Assembly (NCBI GenBank): GCA_964493955.1
Contig: CAZBPZ010000028.1
Span: forward strand, 1 to 19,144
From: CAZBPZ01 sp964493955
Lineage (GTDB): Bacteria > Chloroflexota > Dehalococcoidia > Dehalococcoidales > Fen-1064
Reading direction: 5' to 3'
DNA length: 19,144 nucleotides
The notes beneath the pieces are model-generated. The model made no database searches. It saw nothing but the letters and a program-made list of their open reading frames with translations, and was not told where the DNA came from. Below, piece by piece: positions 6,519-12,032 of this stretch. Made by a program: the position numbers and the translations under genes. Every line of letters starts with the position of its first letter. The first letter of the stretch is position 1.

Positions 6519-6920
6519 CTACTTTTGCCGGCGTGTGCCTCGCTGGTGTCGCCCCCTTGCCCGGCCGAAGTGGGCGCTGATATCAGGCTGGGTGCTGTTT
6601 GCCAGCCTGCCGGCCTTGTAAGATTCGACCGCACTCCGGACCGTGCCGGTGACCCCGGTGAAGACCTTGACACCGGCTGCTTCAAGTACCTGGTAGGCAT
6701 TCGGGCCACAGCTGCCGGTAAGCACGGCGCCAGCGCCTTTGCTGGTAACAATTTGGGCAGCTGCGATGCCTGACCCTCCTCCCGCCATGGTGGCTGAGTT
6801 CTCAACGTCCTCGAAGTCCATTGTCTCCGGCTCAATCACGACGAAGTAGCGGCATCGCCCGAAACGCGGGTCAACTGCGGCTTCCAACCCCGTGCCCGTA
6901 GCTGATACTGCAATCTTCAT
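6519..6920 (-). CDS. NifX/NifB-like (dinitrogenase Fe-Mo cofactor family) protein, second copy
   Basis: 133 aa. The N-terminus MKIAVSATGTGLEAAVDPRF is followed by GRCRYFVVIE (about 21-30), a Gly/Ala segment AGGGSGIAAAQ at 46-56, GAGAVLTGSCGPNAYQVLEA at about 62-81 and TVRSAVESYKAG near 93-104. These are the conserved blocks of the small stand-alone PF02579 proteins thought to carry metal clusters or cofactors. The C-terminal tail SAHFGRARGRHQRGTRRQK is basic and probably disordered. It ends with two consecutive TAG codons, 30 nt before the MinD remnant and in the same frame. The ATG at 6920 has GGAAGA upstream. It is 52 nt downstream of the DUF5320 gene. Confidence 0.9.
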   Translation of the reverse strand: MKIAVSATGTGLEAAVDPRFGRCRYFVVIEPETMDFEDVENSATMAGGGSGIAAAQIVTSKGAGAVLTGSCGPNAYQVLEAAGVKVFTGVTGTVRSAVESYKAGRLANSTQPDISAHFGRARGRHQRGTRRQK

Positions 6921-6972
6921 GTCATCTTCCCGGCGGGGCCGGGCAGCCTCGGTCCCGGCCCCGCCACTTTTC

Positions 6973-7245
6973 TTACCGGTCCCGGTGCTCCTGCTGCTCC
7001 AGGTCTCTGATGCGGGCCTCCAGTTGCTGCAGCTGGCTCCTCATGGCACTGGCCTGGCTGCGCATCAGCCGGAGCTCGTCCTCGGGCGCAGGGACGGCCC
7101 CATATGGGCCTACCCCCGGGTAGAAGGGTTCCTCCCACCAGCCAGGGTAGGCACACCGGGACAGCCCACCACGCCCGCGCCCGATGTAGGGCCAGGGTGG
7201 TGAGTAGCCTCTAAAACCAAGCCCTCTACCGTATCCGTACCGCAT
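6973..7245 (-). CDS. DUF5320-like protein: Gly/aromatic-rich head, coiled-coil tail
   Basis: 90 aa. Residues 1-50 are rich in Gly, Arg, Tyr, Trp and Pro (RYGYGRGLGFRGY, PGWWEEPFYPG). Residues 54-88 form a charged heptad-like helix (LRLMRSQASAMRSQLQQLEA...IRDLEQQ) predicted to be a coiled coil. This two-part design is typical of DUF5320 proteins found beside NifX-like, MinD-like and DUF134 genes; no biochemical function is known. It lacks the more usual MPxGDRTGPxGxGPMTG opening. Such an opening appears instead at the start of the MinD remnant, suggesting that a second DUF5320 gene once stood there. The ATG at 7245 follows AGGAGG with 9 nt spacing. Confidence 0.8.
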   Translation of the reverse strand: MRYGYGRGLGFRGYSPPWPYIGRGRGGLSRCAYPGWWEEPFYPGVGPYGAVPAPEDELRLMRSQASAMRSQLQQLEARIRDLEQQEHRDR

Positions 7246-7280
7246 CTCCTCTCACCTCCTTGTATGAAGGCCGTGCGTGC

Positions 7281-7784
7281 TTATTCTTTCCAGGGGTGAC
7301 CGCGCCCCCATGGGGAACGCCCGGCCCTGTGGTGCCGGCCGTGCTGCCACCCCGGTGCTGCCACCTGCATCGGGAGCGGCAACTGTTCAACCTCTTTGTC
7401 ACTGCACTCGGGGCAGACCCCGGCGACCACGCCCGGGCCGCTTTCAAAGGGTGCCTCCCACATGTGGCCGTTCCGGCACCTGAAACGCCCGAAGGCTATC
7501 TCAAAATCACCGCCCTCAATGCGGATTGCCTTACCGTTGAGCACGGCATCGGCCAGCTTCTGCCGGGCCACCGCCAGGACCCGCTGGAAGGTCGGGCGCG
7601 AGATGCCCATTTTCTCCGCTGCCCGCTCCTGGTCCAGGCCCTGCCGGTCCTTGAGGCGAATTGCCTCGGCCTCTTCGTAGGCGAGGCACACTTCCTCCAG
7701 CTGCCGCAGGGGTACCCCGACAGGCCTGAAGAAGGTGACACCCGGCACATGGGTAACGCGGCGGGACTTTCTTGGCCTGGGCAT
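7281..7784 (-). CDS. DUF134-family HTH protein with C-terminal zinc-ribbon-like extension
   Basis: 167-aa putative transcription regulator. Residues 1-92 are classical DUF134: MPRPRKSRRV, then the sigma-region-4-like helix-turn-helix DQERAAEKMGISRPTFQRVL at 51-70 and ADAVLNGKAIRIEGG. Beyond that, C103, H107, C124 and C127 (FRCRNGHMW...GVCPECSDKEVEQL) suggest a zinc ribbon, followed by a His/Trp-rich tail. I chose ATG 7784 because AAGGAG stands 5-6 nt before it; the GTG at 7790 would overlap the RBS. It is first in the minus-strand run. A strong promoter and a 26-bp palindrome lie just upstream, so autoregulation, perhaps metal- or redox-responsive through the cysteines, is a reasonable inference. 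Confidence 0.9.
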   Translation of the reverse strand: MPRPRKSRRVTHVPGVTFFRPVGVPLRQLEEVCLAYEEAEAIRLKDRQGLDQERAAEKMGISRPTFQRVLAVARQKLADAVLNGKAIRIEGGDFEIAFGRFRCRNGHMWEAPFESGPGVVAGVCPECSDKEVEQLPLPMQVAAPGWQHGRHHRAGRSPWGRGHPWKE

Positions 7785-7800
7785 CCTCACTCCTTGCTTC

Positions 7801-7826
7801 TTATTATGAGCATATGTTCATAATAA
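7801..7826. promoter_or_regulatory. 26-bp near-perfect palindrome, candidate DUF134 operator
   Basis: Arms TTATTATGA (7801-7809) and TCATAATAA (7818-7826) are perfect inverted repeats around a palindromic CATATG core (7811-7816). Dyad symmetry holds at 24 of 26 positions. It is an AT-rich island in GC-rich DNA, starts at the -10 box of the DUF134 promoter and covers the expected start site, a position suited to repression. Confidence 0.75.
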
Positions 7827-7854
7827 TCATAGGGCTATTTCGGCATGCTGTCAA
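7826..7854 (-). promoter_or_regulatory. Sigma-70-type promoter of the DUF134 operon
   Basis: Minus strand: -35 TTGACA at 7854-7849, a 17-bp spacer, then -10 TATGAT at 7831-7826. The expected start is near 7819, inside the palindrome, about 35 nt before the DUF134 ATG. Confidence 0.85.
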
Positions 7855-7881
7855 GTGCTGCGCCCGGGCAGGCTACCGGCG

Positions 7882-7910
7882 TTGACGCTGCCGGGGGGAA
7901 GGCTTATGAT
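7882..7910 (+). promoter_or_regulatory. Sigma-70-type promoter of the plus-strand enoyl-CoA hydratase
   Basis: TTGACG at 7882-7887, 17-bp spacer, TATGAT at 7905-7910. The expected start near 7917 gives a leader of about 27 nt with GGGGAGG before the ATG at 7944. It supports that start over a longer frame from 7845. Confidence 0.85.
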
Positions 7911-7943
7911 ATCCCGCATATCGGTACCTGCGGGGGAGGTGTC

Positions 7944-8705
7944 ATGGCTTACGTTCTTTACGAGAGGAAGGGGCACATTGTCTATATCACGCTCAACCGG
8001 CCGGAGCGTCTCAATGCCTTCGGCTCTGAGCTGACACGGCAGCTTCGTGATGCCCAGGCCCGGTTCGCCGAGGATGATGACGCCTGGGTGGCCATCTACA
8101 CCGGCGCCGGCGACCGGGCTTTCTCGGCCGGCCGCGACCTGAAAGAGGTCGCCGAGCAGAGCGCGCGGGGCGAGCCCACCGGCCTGCCGCGGTCCCGGCC
8201 GGCCCCGGAGCCCGATAAACCTACCATCGCCGCCATAAACGGCCTGGCCTACGGGGGCGGCTTTGAGCTTGCCCTCTCCTGTGATATCCGCATCTGCTCG
8301 GAGAATGCCGTCTTTGCCCTGGCCGAGGTACGGGTGGGCCTCTGTCCCCCTAACGGCTCGCTCCTCCTGCCGCGGCTGGTCGGCCTCTCCAATGCCATGT
8401 GGTGGCTCCTCAGCGGTGAGCCGCTTGATGCCCGGGAGGCCCTCCGCATCGGCCTGGTGAGCAAGGTCGTCCCCCGAGATGAGCTGCTTGACACCGCCAC
8501 CAGGATGGCCGAGACCATCTGCCAGAATGCGCCCCTGGCTGTCCGCGCCACCCGGGAGCTGGCAATCCTGGGGAGCGAGGTCCCCCTCCACTATGCCCGG
8601 CACCTCGGCTCGGGCATTGTCCGTTCCGTCTGGGGCTCCGAGGATGCCGTTGAGGGGGCGCGGGCCTTTGTTGAGAAGCGCAGGCCCGTGTGGAGGATGC
8701 GCTAG
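7944..8705 (+). CDS. Enoyl-CoA hydratase/isomerase (crotonase)
   Basis: 253-aa crotonase predicted to hydrate trans-2-enoyl-CoA, or act on a similar acyl-CoA, in beta-oxidation-type chemistry in the cytoplasm. The opening VLYERKGHIVYITLNRPERLNAF is canonical. The oxyanion-hole segments are YTGAGDRAFSAGRDL (52-66) and AAINGLAYGGG (96-106). Both catalytic glutamates of classical hydratases are kept: E108 in GGGFELAL and E128 in FALAEVRVG, 20 residues apart as in the rat enzyme. This contrasts with the minus-strand crotonase at 2018-2803. The ATG at 7944 is chosen from the promoter at 7882-7910 and a GGGGAGG RBS; GTG 7941 is a minor alternative. It appears monocistronic, with a hairpin 8 nt past the stop. 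The substrate cannot be read from the sequence. Confidence 0.93.
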   Translation: MAYVLYERKGHIVYITLNRPERLNAFGSELTRQLRDAQARFAEDDDAWVAIYTGAGDRAFSAGRDLKEVAEQSARGEPTGLPRSRPAPEPDKPTIAAINGLAYGGGFELALSCDIRICSENAVFALAEVRVGLCPPNGSLLLPRLVGLSNAMWWLLSGEPLDAREALRIGLVSKVVPRDELLDTATRMAETICQNAPLAVRATRELAILGSEVPLHYARHLGSGIVRSVWGSEDAVEGARAFVEKRRPVWRMR

Positions 8706-8713
8706 CCCGGCGC

Positions 8714-8735
8714 GGCCTGCCCCGGCGGGCAGGCC
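8714..8735 (+). terminator. Candidate terminator hairpin after the enoyl-CoA hydratase gene
   Basis: GGCCTGCCC (8714-8722) and GGGCAGGCC (8727-8735) form a perfect 9-bp stem with a 4-nt loop just beyond the stop at 8705. No T run follows, so termination strength is uncertain. Confidence 0.5.
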
Positions 8736-8739
8736 CGGG

Positions 8740-8872
8740 GGTACCGGGCGGGCAATTACACCGTCCAGGGGCATGATGATGCACCGGCCGGCCTGCGTGA
8801 AATGCCATGGCCCGGACGGACGCGGCGGCGGACCTGGGTGACCTGGTGGGCTTCATCCGGACCTTACCCTGA
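8740..8872 (+). pseudogene. Relic of a c-type cytochrome domain
   Basis: In one frame 8740-8838 reads GTGRAITPSRG, MMMHRPACVKCHGPDGRGGG, then reaches TGA at 8839. The CVKCH heme c attachment motif followed by GPDGRGGG, and the preceding MMMH, match the start of a class of single-heme cytochrome c domains. From 8831, in the +1 frame, the sequence continues DLGDLVGFIRTLP and stops at 8870. That is the usual last helix of such domains (...L..YLRTL). The middle, including the Met ligand region, and any signal peptide are gone. I read this as an internally deleted, frameshifted remnant. It fills most of the 304-bp gap between the hydratase and aconitase-like genes, the rest being hairpins and a promoter. 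Confidence 0.7.
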
Positions 8873-8877
8873 TGCGG

Positions 8878-8903
8878 GCCCGTCCCGGGCAGCCGGGACG
8901 GGC
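8878..8903. terminator. Strong GC hairpin, terminator-like
   Basis: GCCCGTCCCGG (8878-8888) pairs perfectly with CCGGGACGGGC (8893-8903) across a GCAG loop. It lies just after the cytochrome relic's last stop and before the next promoter. The T run is poor (TTCCCGCCTGTT). Confidence 0.5.
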
Positions 8904-8919
8904 TTCCCGCCTGTTCCGG

Positions 8920-8949
8920 TTGCGGCCGGCGCCGCCGGGTGGCTACAAT
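8920..8949 (+). promoter_or_regulatory. Candidate promoter for the aconitase-like / isocitrate dehydrogenase genes
   Basis: TTGCGG at 8920-8925, 18-bp spacer, TACAAT at 8944-8949. Expected start near 8956, about 54 nt before the TTG start of the large-subunit gene. Confidence 0.55.
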
Positions 8950-9009
8950 GGTGCTATCTAATTTCGGGCCGCCGGTACGGATGGCCTGCCACCCGGGGGA
9001 TACCTGGTA

Positions 9010-10266
9010 TTGGGAAAGACGCTGGCCGAGAAGCTGCTGGGTGAGAAGTCCGGTAGAGATACCCGCGCCGGTGACATTGTTATTGCCTCGGTGGACCTGG
9101 CCTTCGTGCAGGATACCACCGGGCCGTTGACGGTGCGGCAGTTCCGCGAGGCCGGGTTCACCCGGATAGCACCTTCCATCAGGACGGCCGTCTTTCTGGA
9201 CCATGCGGCTCCCAGCCCCAACCGCGAGCTTTCCAACGACCACCTCTTTTTGCGGCAGTTCGCCCGGGAGGCTGGGGTTGCCATTTACGAGGTAGGGGAC
9301 GGCATCTGCCACCAGCTGGTGGCGGAATTGCTGGCACGGCCGGGCGACCTGGTGGTGGGCAGCGACTCACACACCGTGACCGCCGGCGGGCTGGGGGCCT
9401 TTGCCTGTGGGATGGGCTCCACCGACGTGGCGGTGGTCATGGCCCTGGGCCGGACATGGCTGCGTGTGCCGGAGGCAGTCCGGGTTGAGGTCTCGGGGCG
9501 TCTGCCGGAGTACTGCGGGGGGAAAGACCTCATCCTCCACGTCATCGGGCGGCTCGGGGCCGACGGGGCCACCTACCGGGCGCTGGAGTTCGGTGGCGAG
9601 GCTGTCTCGGCCATGGGCGTGGCCGACCGGCTCACGGTGGCCAACATGGCGGTGGAGGCCGGCGCCAAGGCCGGGCTGTTCCCGTCGGACGCGGCCACGA
9701 GGCAATACCTGGAGGTGCAGGGCCGCGGAGACGACTTCCGGGAGCTATCGGCTGATCCTGATGCCGTTTACGAGATGACTCTTGAAATTGACGGGGCAGC
9801 CCTGGAGCCAGTGGTGGCCTGTCCGCACATGGTCGATAACGTCGTGCCAGCCCGTGAGCTCAGGGGCACGCCTGTCCAGCAGGTCTATATTGGCACCTGC
9901 ACCAACGGCCGCCTCGAGGACCTGCAGGTGGCGGCCCATATCCTGGAGGGACGGCAGCGCCACCCGGGCACACGGCTTATCGTCTGCCCGGCCTCGCGCC
10001 GCGTCCTGCTGGAGGCCCTGGCAGCCGGCTATATCCAGACACTGGTCCGGGCCGGGGCAGTGATTGCTCCGCCCGGCTGTGGTGCCTGCCTGGGGATGCA
10101 CCTGGGGGTGCTCGGCGACGGCGAGAGCTGCCTGACCACCGCCAACCGCAACTTCAGGGGGCGGATGGGTAACCCGGAGGCCTTCGTTTACCTGGGTAGT
10201 CCGGCCACGGCGGCCGCCACCGCCATCACCGGTGAGATTACCGACCCGCGGGAGTTCTGGCGGTGA
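9010..10266 (+). CDS. Aconitase-family hydro-lyase, large subunit (aconitase/homoaconitase/LeuC-like)
   Basis: 418-aa [4Fe-4S] hydro-lyase large subunit. Cluster cysteines are C297 (IGTCTNGR), C357 and C360 (PPGCGACLG). Other hallmarks are GDGICHQL (96-103), GSDSHTVTAGGLGAF (117-131), GMGSTD (134-139) and NRNFRGRMG (379-387). It pairs with the small subunit, whose gene overlaps by 4 bp. The family isomerises isopropylmalate, citrate/isocitrate or homocitrate. Because isocitrate-dehydrogenase-type and Re-citrate-synthase-like genes follow, I infer an aconitase role (citrate to isocitrate), as proposed for the LeuCD-like proteins of Dehalococcoides. Leucine or homoaconitate chemistry is not excluded. 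The TTG start at 9010 gives the family opening MGKTLAEKLL; its RBS is weak, with GGGGGA about 9 nt upstream. Confidence 0.92.
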   Translation: MGKTLAEKLLGEKSGRDTRAGDIVIASVDLAFVQDTTGPLTVRQFREAGFTRIAPSIRTAVFLDHAAPSPNRELSNDHLFLRQFAREAGVAIYEVGDGICHQLVAELLARPGDLVVGSDSHTVTAGGLGAFACGMGSTDVAVVMALGRTWLRVPEAVRVEVSGRLPEYCGGKDLILHVIGRLGADGATYRALEFGGEAVSAMGVADRLTVANMAVEAGAKAGLFPSDAATRQYLEVQGRGDDFRELSADPDAVYEMTLEIDGAALEPVVACPHMVDNVVPARELRGTPVQQVYIGTCTNGRLEDLQVAAHILEGRQRHPGTRLIVCPASRRVLLEALAAGYIQTLVRAGAVIAPPGCGACLGMHLGVLGDGESCLTTANRNFRGRMGNPEAFVYLGSPATAAATAITGEITDPREFWR

Positions 10267-10766
10267 GCGAGACGCTTCGGGGGCGGGCCTTCAGGTTTGG
10301 CGACGGGATATCTACCGACCATATCATCCCGGGGCGCTATGCCTACCTGCGCAGCAACCTGCCCGAGCTGGCCCGGCATGTCATGGAAGATGCCGATGCC
10401 ACCTTCGTCTCACGCGTCAGGCCGGGCGATTTCATCGTGGCTGGCCGTAACTTTGGCCTGGGCTCCAGCCGCGAGCACGCCCCGCTCGTTATCAAGATGG
10501 CCGGGGTGAGTGCCATCATTGCGAGGTCGGTGGCACGTATCTTCTTCCGCAACGCCATCAACCTGGGACTGCCGGTCCTGCTCTGCGATACCGATGGCAT
10601 CGGTGACGGTGATGAGCTGGTGGTCGACCTGGAGGCGGGTACAATCGAAGACCTGACTACCGGTGCCCGGCTCAGTTTCAGCCCCCTGCCGGGCGTGATG
10701 CGTGACATCCTGGCCGAGGGCGGGCTGCTGCCCTACCTGGCGCGGTACGGCGACTTCCGCCTGTGA
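10263..10766 (+). CDS. Aconitase-family hydro-lyase, small subunit (LeuD-like)
   Basis: 167-aa swivelling-domain subunit that completes the active site of the preceding protein. It shows FGDGISTDHIIPGRY at 12-26, the catalytic loop NFGLGSSREHAP at 63-74, and IFFRNAINLGLP at 93-104. The substrate-recognition loop reads YLRS (28-31). In methanogen homologs YLRT marks homoaconitase and other residues mark isopropylmalate isomerase. YLRS with a two-residue insertion before it (GRYAYLRS) is not a clean match to either, so substrate must be judged from context. The start is GTG at 10263, overlapping the large-subunit stop (GTGA), which implies translational coupling. Confidence 0.92.
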   Translation: MSETLRGRAFRFGDGISTDHIIPGRYAYLRSNLPELARHVMEDADATFVSRVRPGDFIVAGRNFGLGSSREHAPLVIKMAGVSAIIARSVARIFFRNAINLGLPVLLCDTDGIGDGDELVVDLEAGTIEDLTTGARLSFSPLPGVMRDILAEGGLLPYLARYGDFRL

Positions 10767-10802
10767 TACGTGATACCGGAGTGGGCTGGAGGAGAATGAC
10801 AG

Positions 10803-11879
10803 ATGGCATACCGGGTTACCCTGCTCCCCGGTGACGGGGTTGGACCGGAGGTTACCGAGGCGACACGTCGTGTCCTCGAGGCCACCGGCGCCGGGTTTGA
10901 GTGGGACGTCCGGGTGGTGGGGGCGGCTGCCATGCCGGAACACGGCACCCCGCTGCCGCCCGGGGTGGTGGAATCTATCCGGCGTAACCGGGTGGCCCTC
11001 AAGGGGCCGGTGACCACGCCGGTGGGCTCGGGCTTCCGCAGCGTCAACGTGGCACTGCGAAAGGAACTGGGGCTCTATGCCTGCCTGCGGCCCTGTAAGG
11101 CCTATCCCGGCGCCCCGGTGCCGGTTCCGGGGGTGGACCTGGTGGTGGTGCGGGAGAACCTGGAAGACCTTTACAGCGGCATCGAGTTTGAGCGGGGCCG
11201 GCCGGAGACCACCCGCCTGGCCGGCTTCATCACGGCTGCCACCGGTGAGGGCATCCCGCCCGAGGCCGGTATCAGCATCAAGGTCATTTCGGAGGCGCGC
11301 TCACGCCAGATTGTGCGCTTTGCCTTTGAATACGCCCGGCGCTACCGGCGCCGCAAGGTCACGGCCGTTCACAAGGCCAACATCATGAAGTTTACGGACG
11401 GGCTCTTCCTGGAGGTGGCCCGCCAGGTGGCCGGGGAGTACCCGGATATCGAGTTTGAGGACCGTATCGTGGACAACATGGCGATGCAGCTCGTGCAGAA
11501 GCCCCACCTCTTTGACGTGCTGGTCTGCCCCAATCTCTACGGGGACATTCTTTCCGACCTGTGTGCCGGCCTGATAGGCGGGCTGGGCCTGGCCCCGGGG
11601 GCCAATCTTGGCGAAGACATCGCTATCTTCGAGGCCACCCACGGCAGCGCCCCCAAGTACGCCGGTCTCAACAAGGTCAACCCCATGGCGTTGATGCTCT
11701 CCGGCGTGCTCATGCTGCGGCACCTCGGGGAGGAGGAGAGGGCGGACCGGCTGGAGGAGGCCATCGCCGGGGTGATTGCCGAGGGACGGGCCGTTACTTA
11801 TGACCTCAAGCCGGGGGCACCGGAGACGGCGGTGGGCACCTCGCAGGTGGCGGACGCCGTCATCACCCGCCTTGGCTAG
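10803..11879 (+). CDS. Isocitrate/homoisocitrate dehydrogenase family protein, isocitrate type favoured
   Basis: 358-aa beta-decarboxylating dehydrogenase, predicted to convert isocitrate to 2-oxoglutarate and CO2. Substrate residues follow the isocitrate pattern: GSGFRSVNVALRKELGLYA (S80, N82, R86) and R96 in LRPCK. These are followed by VREN (R117) with Y124, catalytic K191 in HKANIMK, and metal aspartates D224, D248 and D252. For cofactor choice, HGSAPKYAG keeps the K285-Y286 pair and V292 seen in E. coli NADP-dependent enzyme, plus Y333, but the last arginine of that set is P337. NADP use is thus possible but not certain. The ATG at 10803 follows GGAGGAG, 36 bp after the small-subunit gene, so it is probably in the same operon. 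Confidence 0.9.
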   Translation: MAYRVTLLPGDGVGPEVTEATRRVLEATGAGFEWDVRVVGAAAMPEHGTPLPPGVVESIRRNRVALKGPVTTPVGSGFRSVNVALRKELGLYACLRPCKAYPGAPVPVPGVDLVVVRENLEDLYSGIEFERGRPETTRLAGFITAATGEGIPPEAGISIKVISEARSRQIVRFAFEYARRYRRRKVTAVHKANIMKFTDGLFLEVARQVAGEYPDIEFEDRIVDNMAMQLVQKPHLFDVLVCPNLYGDILSDLCAGLIGGLGLAPGANLGEDIAIFEATHGSAPKYAGLNKVNPMALMLSGVLMLRHLGEEERADRLEEAIAGVIAEGRAVTYDLKPGAPETAVGTSQVADAVITRLG

Positions 11880-11893
11880 CTGGCCCCGCTAGC
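11875..11893 (+). terminator. Weak hairpin at the dehydrogenase stop codon
   Basis: GCTAGC at 11875-11880 and again at 11888-11893 can pair around TGGCCCC; the first copy contains the stop codon. CCCTTTTCCCC follows. The stem is short, so this is tentative. Confidence 0.3.
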
Positions 11894-11924
11894 TGTGACC
11901 CTTTTCCCCGTGCGCTGTGCCGTG

Positions 11925-11953
11925 TTGCATTCATGACCGCGGTACGATATAAT
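11925..11953 (+). promoter_or_regulatory. Promoter of the Re-citrate synthase-like gene
   Basis: TTGCAT at 11925-11930, 17-bp spacer, perfect TATAAT at 11948-11953. Expected start near 11960, leaving a leader of about 73 nt with AGGGGGAAAGG before the ATG at 12033. Confidence 0.65.
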
Positions 11954-12032
11954 TAGTGAACCTGCCTGGATTTTGGCTGATACACAAGATATGCTCCCTG
12001 GGAGGGTATGAAAGATAGGGGGAAAGGCGGCG

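Noticed and set aside
5064..6920. Nitrogenase cofactor genes (nifX/nifB)
   Set aside because: The proteins are stand-alone PF02579 types and no nifHDKENB homologs are present; the fold is shared but nitrogen fixation is not supported.
7851..9312. Long minus-strand frames opposite the hydratase and aconitase-like genes
   Set aside because: Antisense to motif-rich genes. The translated products are low-complexity Pro/Gly/Arg sequence with no family pattern.
9010..11879. Leucine biosynthesis operon leuCDB
   Set aside because: The dehydrogenase has isocitrate-type residues (S80, N82, R86) and the associated synthase resembles Re-citrate synthase rather than LeuA.
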